Source: Zymoseptoria tritici IPO323
Lineage: Eukaryota; Ascomycota; Dothideomycetes; Mycosphaerellales; Mycosphaerellaceae
Length of the DNA: 64,000 nt
Direction of reading: 5' to 3'
Assembly: GCF_000219625.1 (NCBI RefSeq)
Contig: NC_018215.1
Location: 2,108,001 to 2,172,000, forward strand
Shown here: positions 23,211 to 35,653 of the stretch, piece after piece
How the letters are laid out: the number at the start of each line of letters is the position of its first letter
How positions within the stretch are numbered: position 1 is the stretch's first letter
Program-made: the position numbers and the translations under genes
The notes under the pieces: model-generated
The model's database searches: none
Told to the model about the DNA's origin: nothing
Seen by the model: the letters and a program-made list of their open reading frames with translations, nothing else

Positions 23211-24105
23211 TGCGACGAATTGTGTGCTGTATAAGGTGTTCAAACAGGTATTATGTCGAGTTGCGTTTCGAAAAGTGCAAAGAAGATCAGAAGTCAGAAG
23301 CGATGGGAGAAAGACCAGGGCATATATGTATCGCCCGGCATCGGGTCCACAAGAGGTTGAGCAAGGGAACAAAGGTACCTACCTGAGTACCTAAGCTTGG
23401 CCGGCGCCCTGCCATAGGTCAGATCTGATGCCATGGAGCTGCCGTGTTGCAGTTCATTGCGTGCGAGGCGAAGATCGCAAGGTCTTGCCGAGCGCCTGTC
23501 AACGAGTGGGGTTCGGGTGGCCACCTCATTCAGGCAAAGTGTAGTCGAACAACGTGGTCGCCGCGTTGTCGGGTCGTCGGCGACCGGCCGGCTTTCACTT
23601 TTTGCAATGGTTGATGATTGCGTGCTCGTCTCAAATGGAAGGTCAATCGAAGTGGTTGTTATCAGCGATCTTTACCACGCCCTACGACTGGCCGGTCAAG
23701 ATCGGAAGAATGGCACATGGCCAAGCGATCTGCTCGTGCTCTGCTTTTGAATAGTTGCGTGCTTACCGGTGTATCGGGAAGGCTGTAGCCTGTCGACAAC
23801 GACGGCGAAGTTCCTGCGAGAGTAGCGCTGACCGCCGGACGGCAGTCTTGCGGATCGGACCTGGCTCAATGCGGCCGAGTGCGATGTCTTTCGCGATATT
23901 TGCAGTACGCAGGCCCGCAGACTGAGCAGATCTCGTGGGCGTTGGTGGTGTCGTAGAGCTGGAACATCGGTCGTCGGCGATAGACTGGGCTCCATTGCCG
24001 CTAATTCGCTGACTCATCACGAGCCACAGATCAACCCGCGGACTTTTTGAACTCTCCGAACATCCATCCGTCCACGACATCCCATCTGAGCACCACAGAG
24101 TCAAG
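23211..24105. other. Divergent intergenic region
   Basis: Shared upstream region of the dioxygenase (minus) and DPH3 (plus). ORFs on both strands look random. Confidence 0.5.
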
Positions 24106-24369
24106 ATGGCAGACGAAAACATGTACGACGAGATCGAGATCGAGGACATGACATACGATGAGACTCTGCAAACATACCATTACCCATGCCCGTGCGGCGA
24201 CCGATTCGAAATCAACATCGAGGACCTGAGAGATGGCGAGGACATCGCAGTCTGCCCGAGCTGCAGTCTTCAGATCAGAGTGATCTTCGACTTGGACGAC
24301 CTACCGAAGCCAGAAGGTGGCACCAGTGCCCAACAAATCCAGCCGCAACAGGTGGTCGCAGCAACATGA
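24106..24369 (+). CDS. DPH3: Diphthamide biosynthesis protein 3 (CSL zinc finger)
   Basis: Single exon, 87 aa, with ATG in the context AAGATGG. It opens with acidic [10 protein letters not shown], followed by the CSL-type metal site: YPCPCGDRF (Cys28, Cys30) and VCPSCSLQI (Cys50, Cys53), ending in FDLDDL. Dph3/Kti11 binds iron in these cysteines, donates electrons to Dph1-Dph2 for the first step of diphthamide formation on eEF2, and also acts with Kti13 on Elongator-dependent tRNA modification. Length and all four cysteines are standard. Confidence 0.95.
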   Translation: MADENMYDEIEIEDMTYDETLQTYHYPCPCGDRFEINIEDLRDGEDIAVCPSCSLQIRVIFDLDDLPKPEGGTSAQQIQPQQVVAAT

Positions 24370-24842
24370 AGAGCGGAGCGAAGAGGAAGTCTTGTCAGAT
24401 GTGGAATCACGGCTGTGATGCACGGAGCCATGCGAGCCAGACAGCACGAGTTGGCACGGGTCGATACACAACCAAGAATGTTTGAGCATCTCCAACCATG
24501 CCAACAACGCCGCTGTGGCGCGAGCAAACCTGTAAACACGGCACGCGGTGGCAAAATGCTGCCCCTGCCCGATGCTCAGACTCCTACAGCACCTGTCATC
24601 CTGGAGGAGAACGATGTCGAGTACCTCGTTGCCAAACCAAGATGAAGAAGCACGCTCGGCTCAAGGACATCTAAGGCCGGAACAAATCGCTATGAGATGT
24701 GGTAGACCAGCGCCAACTCTTGCGAAATTCGGGTACGCTTTAGATATGCATCTAGCATCGGCTTTGGTCTGCATATCGGTTTCGCCCTTGTGCCATTGCA
24801 ATGTCTTCCATGCTTGAATCCCCTCTTCCCCCTGTGTCGCAG
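24370..24842. other. Convergent spacer
   Basis: 3' flanks of DPH3 and the frataxin gene. No gene seen. Confidence 0.5.
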
Positions 24843-25545
24843 CTACTCTGTGGGATCCGTGCTACCCTTCATCTCCTCCCCCGCCTGTGCATAGATGTGG
24901 ATGCCCAGCTCTTCGCCCAACAGCTCTGTGAGATTCGTGCCGTCACGCAAATACACCCATTCTCCCGTTCCTCCGCCCTCCTTCTGATGCATGCCCTCGC
25001 CCTCGATAACCCAATCGTATCGCTTGGGACCGGAGATTGGTGACGACAGCCAGATCTGCTTGTTCGGCGGCTGCTTGTTGATGATGTACGTGCCAGCGGG
25101 CGGAAATGTTATTGAGAGGACGCCAGCCTGCGAGTAAGAGTGTCAGTTTTGCAACGCCATCGTCTCCCTTTGGAAGAAACCTTACGCTGTACTCGACTTC
25201 AACATCTTCCCGTGTCTCCTGGATCTGTTCTGCCTTCTCATGAACTAATTCCATGTATTCCTCCGCAACCGTGGCGTATGCTTCATCGCTGAGCTCTGTT
25301 GGTTGAGCGGGCGGAGCTTCTGTCGCCTTGACTGTCGGCGGCTCGGGATCTTCTGAATCAGGCATGAGTCCGGCCATTGAAGCCTTTGATGTCGAGATCA
25401 TTCTCATCTGCGTAGATCCGGTGTGCACTTGTGCGAATGGCCTTGCTGCTGTTTGCATCTGACGCGTTCGTGGTGCTTGGAGGAAGCCTCTGGTGGCATT
25501 ACGCATGGTGCGCCGCAACATGCGGCTTGCTGCTGGTGCGGACAT
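24843..25545 (-). CDS. YFH1: Frataxin, mitochondrial iron-sulfur assembly
   Basis: Two exons, 25545-25186 and 25127-24843, phase-0 intron of 58 nt (GTAAGG...CGCAG); 214 aa. The first 60 residues are Arg/Ser/Ala rich without acids, a mitochondrial presequence. Then follow the acidic helix ([20 protein letters not shown]), strands ending in [37 protein letters not shown] and the closing helix [11 protein letters not shown]. Frataxin regulates the ISCU/Nfs1 scaffold complex in the matrix. The [11 protein letters not shown] junction restores the frataxin alignment. The C-terminal tail is slightly longer than in yeast. The 302 bp between its start and the next stop at 25848 hold nothing recognisable. 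Confidence 0.95.
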
Positions 25546-25847
25546 TGTTGCAAATTCAAGAGATGAGGCTGCGATGGAGTATGATGGATGGTTCTGCAGT
25601 GCTTTCGAGAGCGTTATGTTTGCTGGATGTGTTTGTCGAGGCCAGGCCAGGAACAGCTGGGTTGAGCTTCAGCTTGGACTTCCCCACATTTCTGCCCACA
25701 TGGCCATCACTCCCTTCGTCATCAGAATAATGGCGCTAGTGTGGTTGGGATATAGCGGTTCATTCATATGATCTTGCACTTTCTGTTCTATATCTCGTAT
25801 CTCGTTGTGACTACAATTCCTGGCACTGGTCTGTGTCTGCCTCTCAT

Positions 25848-28559
25848 TCAAGCCTTCTTGTCCACGCTCACATGAACGTTCTCGACCATCTCGGCGTCCT
25901 CGCCTTTCGCAATGCCGAAGTTCTCCACAGCGCCGCCTTGATCCATCGTAAGCTCTTTGCCATGGCGGCCAATCTGAGTCCACGGTAGAGCGAACACCTA
26001 AAAATGACAGTCAGCTCACGCTCAAATGCAACAAGATCAATGCAGAATGAGATCTGCGAACAAAGCCCAATATTTCGGGCATCTCTGCAGACCTTGTGCA
26101 CTTCAGACTTACCGCATCGATGCTCTCCAGACTCTTTCCGGCGAGCTCGGGAAGGAAGAACCAGGCTGGGATAATGTTAGCGATCATTGCTCGTCAGACG
26201 GAGAGCACCGTGCTTACCCCAGACTAATCCAATTGCCGTAACGGCCGAGAAGAAGAACATCGTCCCACCAGTGGTCAAAGAAAGGAACATTGAAGGTACT
26301 GCTTTCGAATTGCCATATTGGTTGACGAAGTGAATTGTCCTGCGACCGTTAGTCTCTTCCTAACGGCACAAAGATACGACAAGACTCACATAGCGAACGA
26401 GCCTCCAATCGCTCTCAGCCTGAGCGGATAGATCTCCGAATTGATAAGATACTGGATTGAGTTCCACCCCTAATGGTGAAAGTTGGCCGGCTGTTGTACA
26501 GCTAACGAAGGAATCAAATGTGCCTACCAAAGCCCAGCCGAAGCCCGAGAGATAGATCTGCGAAGAGCGTCAGCAAATGAGTACGAGCTATCTGTGCTCT
26601 CTAGGGCATTACCATAACAATAGCAACCGTCGCAGCTTGCTTCTCGCTCTTGGTCTGACCCTCGGGGTCATCCACTCCAGTGTCGATGACCAGGAAGAGC
26701 GCCATGTAGACTAAGGTCGGCAGGTCAGCAAATTATTATGGAGGCCAAGTTGCGATCGTTGCGTTTTCGTACACATGGCAAAGAGCTGCAACGAAATGCC
26801 AGTCATGAGGGATCGCTTGCGGCCAATTCTGTCAATCAGATAGAATGCGCACAGAAGCGCGGATATGAATTTGACAACTCCGAAGATTGCAGTCTTGGGG
26901 CTGCAGTTAGCGTGTAGCCATTCAAGCTCAGGGGAGAGTAGCAATTACCGAGAAGAGCTTGGTTGAGGTTCCAGTGACACCGACCTGTACGCGAAGAGTC
27001 AGCAAGGGTCTGAACGTTTGTGACAAAAGAGATTTACCATCTCGAAGTACTCGGGCGCATAGATTGTGATGCTGTTGGCGCCAGACCACTGTCCGAGAAG
27101 TTGGCTGAACAGCGAGAGCATCAATCTGTACCTGTTGGCAGGCGACTGGATCTGTTAGCGGAGGACCACCACAATGCAAGAACTCTACTTACGGAAACAA
27201 GCTCTCTGAGAACGCCATACCACTTCGTCCCCTTCGTCGCTTCTCTCTCGCGTTCCAGCTGATCGTTGATGTCCAGAACCTCAGCCGCAACGTACCAGTG
27301 GTCTTCTGGCAGACCTCTGATCTTGGCAAGATTGGCAATGGCTTGGTCCCGTCTGCCAACCTTGAAAAGCCATCGAGGAGACTCAATCGCGAAGAAGGAG
27401 AAGATACAGATGATCGTAGCGAAGATAATGTGGAGCACTAAGAAGTAACGAAACAACTTGTCAGTACGTTTGTGGGCCTTCTTGTGATCGAGCTGCCACT
27501 TACGGTTGGGAACAACCCACTGGAGTTGCGTTCCCGAATCAATGCTGGAATGAGGTCAGCTAGCGTTCTGGTGTAGAGGTATCAATGGTGGTTCACGCCT
27601 GCGCCCAAAAACCCGAGAGAGGATCTCGGACTGGGACCCAGACCTTGATTTCTTCAGTCTCACCCTTTGTTAGCGCCATAGGAAGCCTTGAATGGTGATT
27701 AGCCGCCGCTCAGATCGTCAGGATAGTGAGTGAGAACGAACAAAGTATGCAATCATGATTCCCAGGTAGACAGACCCGCTGAACATGCCGACGCAAAATC
27801 CGCGGTTGGCTTTCGGGGAGATTTCTGCCAGATACGAAGGCGCCACGACAGTGGTTTGTCCTATTCCCATACCTGCAACAAAGCGACCCGCGTAGAGCAT
27901 CCCTAGACTGCCATTCGTAGCACTTGCGAGGCTATTCGGAAACGTCGAAGGTCAGTTGTAGCTCAAAAATCAAAATTCCAACTTTTGCAGCTGTGAGACT
28001 TTCTCAACGCACGCTGCAGGCCTTCCACCCTTCAGAACTTACAAGAGAGCAATGCCAGCAACCCACAATATACAGAGTTGTCTGGTTGCCCACAGGCGGC
28101 CGATGCGGTCCACGATGAGGAAAGCGATCAGAGCTCCAGCAATAGAACCCATCTGCACCATCGAGGTAATGTTGCCCTTCAAGTCAGCCTGCTGCGCCTT
28201 GGTCAAGGACTCGTCCTTCAGTCCATATCGCTTGATAAAACTGGGTTGGGTTGCGCTGGTTCCGATAAGGCCTTCATCGAGTCTGAGGTGAAAGGCGGAA
28301 GCGTTAGCGATGCTCGGATGGTGTGAAGTCGGGATAGAGAGCTCGTAGAACATGCGGATGCGATGTCCAAAAGCTCTTCTGCCCGTCGATCGATTGCGTA
28401 CCCTCGAGCTGCACCCATAAGGGCGAAAACGAAAACACATAGCCTGTGGAGTCGTCAGCGATCTGGCAAACGGTCCAAGAGCAAATCTCAGGCCTACCAG
28501 AGCCTCCAGTTCAAGATCTCCAACGGAGCATCCGGGTCGCGCTTCATAATCTTCCCCAT
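25848..28559 (-). CDS. MFS sugar porter split into 16 exons
   Basis: Exons (minus): 28559-28498, 28443-28402, 28282-28043, 27931-27742, 27686-27664, 27544-27504, 27437-27193, 27145-27038, 26984-26949, 26893-26773, 26710-26613, 26557-26528, 26469-26390, 26339-26218, 26165-26113, 25997-25848; 546 aa. Phases fit throughout. Sugar-porter signatures: DEGLIGTSATQPSF, IVDRIGRLW, YAGRFVAGMGIGQTTVVAPSYLAEISPK, ESPRWLFKVGRRDQA, GQWSGANSITIYAPEYF, RIGRKRS, NSEIYPLRLRAIGGSFAM and PELAGKSLESID. Weak points are the GTTCGT donor after 27742 and the CCAAG acceptor before 26893. It is a sugar:proton transporter of the plasma membrane; the substrate is not predictable. Fifteen introns is high for this family in fungi. 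Confidence 0.85.
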
Positions 28560-29783
28560 TTTCGAAGGTGGGAGCTTGTAAGAGCCTCGAAAGCTTGGAG
28601 GTCGGTACGTTCAAGAAAGTAGATACTTGGGAGAGCGACAAGCAAGACACAGACAGCTTGAAAGAGCGCGGCCACCGTGACTTATCAACTCTCCACTCGC
28701 CACACCTTTGACCAGCCCTTCCGGTGAGATTGCACATGGTCTCGCCGTGCCGATACTTACCAAGTCGATACCAGGTTCTTCGTTCTAGCGTGAACCAAAG
28801 GGCGTTTGTGGGGTACCAAACCATCAGTACCCGTCGGACCACAGGTACTGCCAAGGTATGCCAAGTCGTTCAAGCCGTACAAGCGGTCCAAGCCATCGCT
28901 TTCCGTTGCTTAGATGCAGGGTTTATTGCAGCACTTAGCGAGTCAGCGTTGGTCAGACGATTGACGGCGAAGGACGTAGGGCGTTGTGTGGGGTCGCATG
29001 TGGAGCAATACGAGAGGTGGCGTGTAGCGTTCACTGACCGCAGTTCAACGCTCAGGAGTCGAATCCTCCCAAGCTTTACTGAAGCTCGGTGCCAATCATC
29101 TGGAGAGGAGTCAGATGCTGCATGAGAATATCCACTCCGATCCGCCTCCACGCGGCAACTCCAAAAATTCAACAAATTTGGCGGGGTTTCTCCACGGGGT
29201 CGCCGATGTTGGACCGTCACGTGCCGGGGTGCAGAAAACGGCGGCGTATTGTCGGGTATGAGTTCATCCTCTTCCAAACTCGGCGGCCCTTGCTAACTTG
29301 AAACTCTGCGTCCATCGACGTGTACCATTTGCGAAGAACGACAATGGATCCAACAGGAAGCGTTTCGGCCTTGTAAAAGCCACGGATGTACCCTTTCTGT
29401 CGATGCTCGTGGCTGGCCGACACACTGTGAAAGGAACGATTCTGCAAGATCGAAAGTAGACACTTGAGCATCATAAGCTCCACAATCCTTCATCGGAGAG
29501 CGGTCGTCCGATGTTTTGCCAATTCCGGTGCGGCAAAGCACCAAAGTTCGAAGCCATTCAGCCGCCGTTCAATGCCAAGCGGACAACCGCCATTTACCGG
29601 GATACCACCGGCTGACTAGCCTTCGTTTTTCCCAAGGCCCTGGTCTTCGGCCCCGAGACGATCCACTTCCCCGTGGAGGACAGACGCAGGCGGCAGCAAT
29701 CCCAGCGCTCCACGCGACAGGTGCAGCGACAGATGCAAAAAGAGTCCGAAGCCATACACTCGTTGGATCACGAACCGGCCAGC
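28560..29783. other. Intergenic, no gene seen
   Basis: 5' flank of the 16-exon transporter and 3' flank of the dehydrogenase. No credible ORF or splice pattern. Confidence 0.5.
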
Positions 29784-30918
29784 CTAGGGATTTTCCTGCA
29801 TGATCCTGATATGTGCGGTGCCAACTCGATCAGCCTCATCGTTGAGCGCCGCTATCTCAGATTCCACGTATGGTATTCCGCCTTGCTGGCGCGTCTCTTC
29901 GGTGATCTGTTCGATCTCTCCAGGGAAGTAGATTCGATCGACGCCTTCCATCTTGTCGGAGTCGATGACCCGCTTGTAAAGGTAGTCCATACGTGCACGA
30001 AAGTCCTCCAATGGCATGAAGAGATCCGGCTTGATAGCGATCAAAAAATGGCCTACATCAGCAGGCCTGCTGGGATCGTAAGGGTTGGTAACATGACCAG
30101 CGAAGGCGCTGCCTGAGAGGACGCCGGAAAAGACATCCATCACTAGACCTCATCAGCACGTATCGAGATCATGCCTCCAACAAGGACTTACTGATCGCCA
30201 GCGCCGACCCTTTCGGCCCACCCATTGGCAGCATGACACCGTCCAACGCCAACGCAGGGTCATCAGTTGGCCTTCCATTCGCATCTAGTGCCCACTCCTT
30301 GGGAATCTTCTCGCCTCGACGCTTTGCCTTGTAGATCTTGCCACGAGCCGCGACCGATGGAGCCATGTCCAGGATAAAAGGCTTCTCGTTCCCGCCAGGC
30401 GCTCCACAAGCTATAGGACTAACGCCCATGAGCTTCGTCATGCCTCCCCAAGCAGGCAACGCCGGCGAGCTGTTCGTGAAGACCAGACTCATCATACCTG
30501 CGTCGATGGCCTGCTGCACAAGCCATGCGGACATGCCGAAGTGGTTGCTGTGCTTGACACTGACCATGCCGATGCCATAAACTTGGGCCATGTCGATAGC
30601 TTTTTTCATGCCCATATGAGCCGCTACGAAGCCAAAAGCATTCATTCCGTCGACTTGCGCGACGACTGGTGTCGTTTCGTGAAGAACCGGCTGTGCCTTT
30701 GCGTCCAGAACACCTTGGCGGATGCGTGCAACGTATGACGGGATTCGATTGACCCCATGTGTGTCGACACCTCGCAGATCGGCTGCTACGAGGCATCTCG
30801 CGACGATTGAGGCATTCTCGGAAGGCACGCCATTCCCTTTGAGGACTGCTTCAACGTATTTCCTGGCATCTTTCGGGGCGACGTAGACTTTCGGGCTGGA
30901 TGCAGATTCTTCGGCCAT
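29784..30918 (-). CDS. Ldh2-type malate/L-lactate dehydrogenase
   Basis: Two exons, 30918-30192 and 30142-29784, separated by a 49-nt intron; 361 aa, typical of the Ldh_2/MDH2 superfamily (NADPH/NADH-dependent 2-oxoacid reductases with a non-Rossmann fold). Family blocks: ADLRGVDTHGVNRIPSYV, GMGKAI-like MGMKKAIDMA, VSVKHSNHFGMSAWLVQQA with the catalytic His, FTNSSPALPAWGG, PIACGAPGGNEKPFILDMA and the Gly-rich PMGGPKGSALAI. The intron falls right after that last block. Possible substrates are malate, lactate, ureidoglycolate or sugar acids; the sequence does not decide. No obvious targeting peptide. Confidence 0.88.
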
Positions 30919-31979
30919 GTTGCTCGTATTGACGAATAGCAGTACAGTGCTTCTCCCAGCCTGGACGGACCGCTTCGCCCTGGGACTGCGAGATCGCTCC
31001 GAAGTATTTGATTCCTCTGCAGCAAGTCAGCAAGTAAGGTAAGGAAGGCTGTGACGAAGGCGGATTCGTATGCAAAGTGAATGCAATTGAGCTTCGTCAG
31101 GTTGCTATAAGTATCTGCAGTGCATTCGGAATGATTTATCTCGAACGAGACTCTGAATTCGCCGGCAATCTGCAATATATTGTCTAGTCGCACTGCGTCT
31201 TCGGTCTCGCTGTGTCATACAGCTGCGACGTCGGCGGTCTGCGAGACTCGCACTGCCACATGCAACTCTGCACTGCCTTTGATCTCATAGTGCAGTACGA
31301 AATTTTGCATCATGCCATGCCTTCCTATGCCTTGTCTTGCCATTCCATGTTTGTTTCCGACAATCTGTGAAGGCTGGCATAGCAGCGTACGGTAAGGAAG
31401 CGGTGTGGGAAGTGGTGTGCGAGAAGACCTTCCTTACCGTTCAAGCAATGTACCTTTCCAGCGGCGAGTTCTGCGCGAACGTTTCCTGTCCGAACTGATG
31501 TTGTCGTTCAGTCAAGTCGTCGTCGGCGGAGTTCTCCACGTATGAGGCCGTGGAGCCCTCCCGTCGATGCATTTAAATTTAGACTTTCCCAAGCGTGTAC
31601 GTAGATCGTGGAGAGGAATTGGTCCACAGCTTTCAGGCCGCTCCAGCCAACACCACGACCAATCGTATGCTCTCGCGCCGGCCGTTATTCGACACACACG
31701 TCAAAAGTACTGCAGAACTACCTGACCGCATATCTACCACACTATATCGCCATTCCTCCGTCGTGGCGGATCGAGCCACTGCCATCGGCCACTCTGGAGG
31801 AGCGAGCATGGCACAGTAGCAGCATACACCACTCGGACGATCTCAATATTGAACTCGCCGAGCTCCCACCACCACTGCTCACACACAGCAGGAGCCTCCC
31901 TCTGCCGCGCCGCCTCCAACCTGTACAGCCACAAACCTTTCGGCGACGGCAGAAGCTCTGTCAGCTTCTCGAGCACGAC
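30919..31979. other. Divergent intergenic region
   Basis: Upstream of the dehydrogenase (minus) and the phosphate transporter (plus). The transporter frame stays open upstream to 31608, but that part lacks family similarity, so it is taken as 5' UTR. Nothing else recognised. Confidence 0.5.
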
Positions 31980-34721
31980 ATGAAGTTCTCTCACAGCATC
32001 CAGTTCAACGCCGTTCCGGACTGGTCGTCGAACTACATTTCCTACTCCAACCTCAAGAAGCTCATCTACCAGCTCGAGAAGCAGGTCAACCAACTTGGCC
32101 AACCGGCGTCCTCTGCCGTCGATCCCGAATCTTCACCACTCCTTGCGAGCTCCAACATCGACGATCCGGACCAAGTCTTTGCGCGGAAGCTTGACGATGA
32201 GCTGCAGAAAATATGCAGCTTTTACAAGCTGAAAGAGTCGGAGATATATGGCGAGGTGGATGCATTGCTGGCAGACATTGCAGAGTTCGAGGCTGATCAC
32301 GATCATGCTGGCGAAGTGGGACAGCGCAGACAGAGTCTGTGGGATAAGGCCAGGCGGCAAAGTATCTTTCGCACGACCAACTTCCCTGGCAAAAGGCGGA
32401 AGAGTTCAAATCAGGGAAGCGTCGGAGGGAGCATGATCCGTGAGGAGGACGAGAGCGAAGACGACGACAATGAGAATACGGCTTTGAACAAGAGTCAAGC
32501 CACCATCGACCGGAAATCTTCCCGGAATGACATGTCTTCAGGCGAGCATGCTCCTTCTGAGGACTTTTCCATGGCCGAAGTCCGACGCAGGCCCAGCGCT
32601 GCCTTTGCAGATTTTGGAGACGATGCACTGCAAGCTCTTTACGATGAAGGCATCACATTGAAGAAGCGGACAACAAACCTCTATGTCAGCATATGCGAAT
32701 TGCGGTCGTTCATCCAGCTGAACGAGACTGGGTTCTCCAAAGTACTGAAAAAGTATGACAAAATCGTGGACCGGAATTTGAAAAGCGAATATGTCAAGGC
32801 CAAGGTAAAACCGGCGTATCCATTCCAATCCACAACATTGGACAAGCTCCAGGACTACCTGCAAAAGATTGAGGAAGCCTACGCCGGAATTGTGACAAAG
32901 GGTGACGTGGAAGCTGCACGCGGAGAGCTGCGTCTACATCTCAGGGAGCACGTCGTGTGGGAACGCAATACTGTCTGGCGAGAGATGATCGGTATCGAGC
33001 GGAAGGCGCAAGCTGCAAATCTCGGAATCAGGAATACCATGCTCGGTACGGACAGCAATGGAAAGAAGAGCCGTCTGCAGGGAGACCAAGAAGAAGACGC
33101 CGCACTGAAAGAAGTAAATCTGCCAATTGGGAAGTACAGATGTCCCAAGTTCTTGCTTGCGGGTACGTTTTGGGTCTTGATGGCCATCATCGCCATCTTC
33201 ATTGTCCTCTTGGTTGTGCCGATCATGGAGAAGCCAGAACAACAAAACTGTCTGGCGCTGGTGGTCTTCGTCAGCTTATTGTGGGCGACTGAGGTATGAC
33301 TGAGCGATCTCACGAACGTTTCAACTTCACTAACCACATCTCAGGCGATACCTCTATTCGTGACCTCCTTGCTCGTCCCGTTTCTCTGTGTGATCCTGCA
33401 GGTCGTGCGCGAAGACGCAAAGCCGAACCGCCGGCTTACGAGCAAACAAGCTGCCGGCTATGTCTTCGCATCAATGTGGACTCCGGTCATTATGCTCCTA
33501 CTCGGAGGCTTCACCATTGCAGCTGCTCTGAGCAAGTACAACATTGCAAAGATGATGGCCACTTTCGTCCTCTCAAAGGCTGGAACTAAGCCAAGGACGG
33601 TACTGCTCACCTCTATGGGCGTGGCCATGTTCGCCAGCATGTGGATCAGCAACGTTGCGGCACCCGTCCTGTGCTTCAGTATTATTCAGGTGAGATTTAC
33701 TTTGCGAAAAAGGTTTAGTGAAGCATACTCATCACATTCCCAGCCAATCCTGCGAAACCTGCCCTCCGACAGCGACATGACCAAAGCCCTCCTCCTCGGC
33801 ATCGCTCTGGCCTCCAACATCGGCGGCGCTGCCTCTCCCATCGCTTCGCCCCAAAATCTCATCGCCCTGGAAAACATGGAACCACAACCCGGTTGGGGCA
33901 CCTGGTTCTTCGTCGCCCTGCCAGTCTGCATCATCAGCATACTCCTCATCTGGGTCCTCCTGCTCGTCACCTTCCGCCCAGGTCGAAACACCACCATCGT
34001 TCCAATTCGACCAATGAAGGACAAGTTCAGTGGCGTGCAGTACTTCATCTCAATTGTCACGATCGCGACCATCGCGCTGTGGTGTGTGAGCCATCAACTC
34101 GAGCACATCTTTGGCGACATGGGTGTTGTGGCAATCATTCCGATTGTGCTATTCTTCGGAACTGGTATTCTCACCAAGGAGGACTTCAATAACTTCTTAT
34201 GGACGATCATCATCCTCGCAGCCGGTGGACTGGCGCTCGGCAAGGCTGTCAATAGCTCTGGACTGTTGACCACAATCGCTGTTGCCATTACCGGAGCCGT
34301 TTCGGACCTATCGCTCTATGGAGTCACATGTGTGTTCGCAGCGCTGATCGCAGTTGTTGCTACATTCATCAGCCACACCGTTGCTGCACTGATCGTGCTC
34401 CCTCTCGTCCGCGAGGTCGGCGTTGGTATGAGCGAGCCGCATCCGAATCTTCTCGTCATGTCTTCGGTGCTCATGGCTTCTGCCGCCATGGGTCTGCCGA
34501 CGAGTGGATTCCCCAATATGAGTGAGTCAATGGTGAATCTGGTTGAACTCGAGTTCCTTTGCTGACTGTTTCTACTAGCTGCTATCATGATGGAAGACTC
34601 TTCTGGACAACGATATTTGAAGGTCCGACATTTCCTGACACGAGGTATTCCCGCCACTATGATGGCATATGTGGTGATTATCAGTGTTGGATATGGCTTG
34701 ATGCTTGCGGCTGGGTTTTAG
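31980..34721 (+). CDS. SPX-domain low-affinity phosphate transporter (Pho87/Pho90/Pho91 type)
   Basis: Four exons, 31980-33293, 33345-33689, 33744-34521 and 34579-34721; 859 aa. The chosen start gives the canonical SPX beginning MKFSHSIQFNAVPDWSSNYI. The split SPX domain continues with KKRTTNLYVSICELRSFIQLNETGFSKVLKKYDKI after an acidic/basic low-complexity insert (about residues 110-210). TM helices begin near residue 395, followed by the SLC13/divalent-anion transporter region with SNIGGAASPIASPQN, IIILAAGGLALGKAV and a near-terminal MGLPTSGFPNMTAI. The SPX domain senses inositol pyrophosphates and gates phosphate transport. Pho90 (plasma membrane) versus Pho91 (vacuole) cannot be separated by eye. 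Confidence 0.92.
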
Positions 34722-35362
34722 ACGGTAAATCGTAGCATGGCGTTTGGCCGATTCGGCCGTTGCTGTACAGCTAGATTGGCGACGGAAGCATTTGTGCATG
34801 TCTTGCTTGACTGAAGATTGCATTGTTTAACCTTGGGAACGATTCTCAATCACTCTAGCGCTCGCGCTGCATCCCGAGAGGTCGCCCTTCAAAATCTGTA
34901 CTGCCTTCACTGATACATCAGCGGCCAGAAGGCGCCGTAGACACGCTCCAATCCTTCCACAATGGAGCCAAGTCAATGTGCACACATAGCCATAACCCAC
35001 AGAAGCCATGCCCAATGCGTGCCGGCAATAGTAAGGGTATAGACACAGCTAATCCAGTCGTGATGATGTCTTAAGAGATCACATATAACCACGACCGCGA
35101 TCACCGAAGCATCCCAGCGGGTTAGACGGTATCGCATGAAGCTCGCCATCAGCCATGGAGTTGGCTGTCCTCGGTGAGCCGCGGCTTCTTGGTGTGCTCG
35201 AGCCCAAATCCAGGGAAAGGCCTTGCTCTTTTCATGTTGTCTGTGCACTTCCAATTCCAGCGAAACGTCTTGATCCCGGTTGCAAGCACATCTCTACCTC
35301 CGGCTGCTTTCAAAAACAGCGCTAGCAATGGCCTTTGTACAATTTTTCCGACCGTATCTGCC
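34722..35362. other. Convergent spacer
   Basis: 3' flanks of the phosphate transporter and GON7. Nothing recognisable. Confidence 0.5.
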
Positions 35363-35653
35363 TCATCCATCATTCTCCGGATCTTCCTCGCCATACATCT
35401 CCTCTTCTCTCTGCTCTTTGGCGGACTTCTTCTTCGACTCTCCCTCCGCCGCCTTGTCCTCTTCCATCTTCTGCGTCAAGAAGACGTTGATCTCGCCCTG
35501 TAGCTTCGACGCATTGGATCGCAATGCAGCCAGATATGTCGTCTTCGCATCCACGTCGCTGCCGTCTGCTGGGATCGAGGGCAGTTGCTTGGTGAACTCC
35601 TTCGTATCGCCGGGCGCATCGTATTTGGCGGTGAGCTGCTGATCTTCGGCCAT
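35363..35653 (-). CDS. GON7: EKC/KEOPS complex subunit Gon7
   Basis: 96 aa from ATG 35653; the frame is open to 35701, but MAEDQQLTAKYDAPGDTKEF matches the family start. The pattern of a short beta start, FTKQLPSIP, then a helix (TTYLAALRSNASKLQGEINVFLTQKMEEDK) and a disordered acidic tail (EEEMYGEEDPENDG) fits Gon7, the small fungal subunit of KEOPS. KEOPS makes the universal t6A modification on ANN-decoding tRNAs and affects telomeres. The protein is small and weakly conserved, so the call rests on overall pattern. Confidence 0.7.
   Translation of the reverse strand: MAEDQQLTAKYDAPGDTKEFTKQLPSIPADGSDVDAKTTYLAALRSNASKLQGEINVFLTQKMEEDKAAEGESKKKSAKEQREEEMYGEEDPENDG

Noticed and set aside
26894..26900. 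TGCAG acceptor 7 nt upstream of the chosen site in the 16-exon porter
   Set aside because: Shifts the frame and destroys the conserved TAIFGVVKFIS run.
29041..29065. B-box-like GGATTCGACTCC on the minus strand
   Set aside because: No A box, anticodon arm or acceptor stem at tRNA distances.
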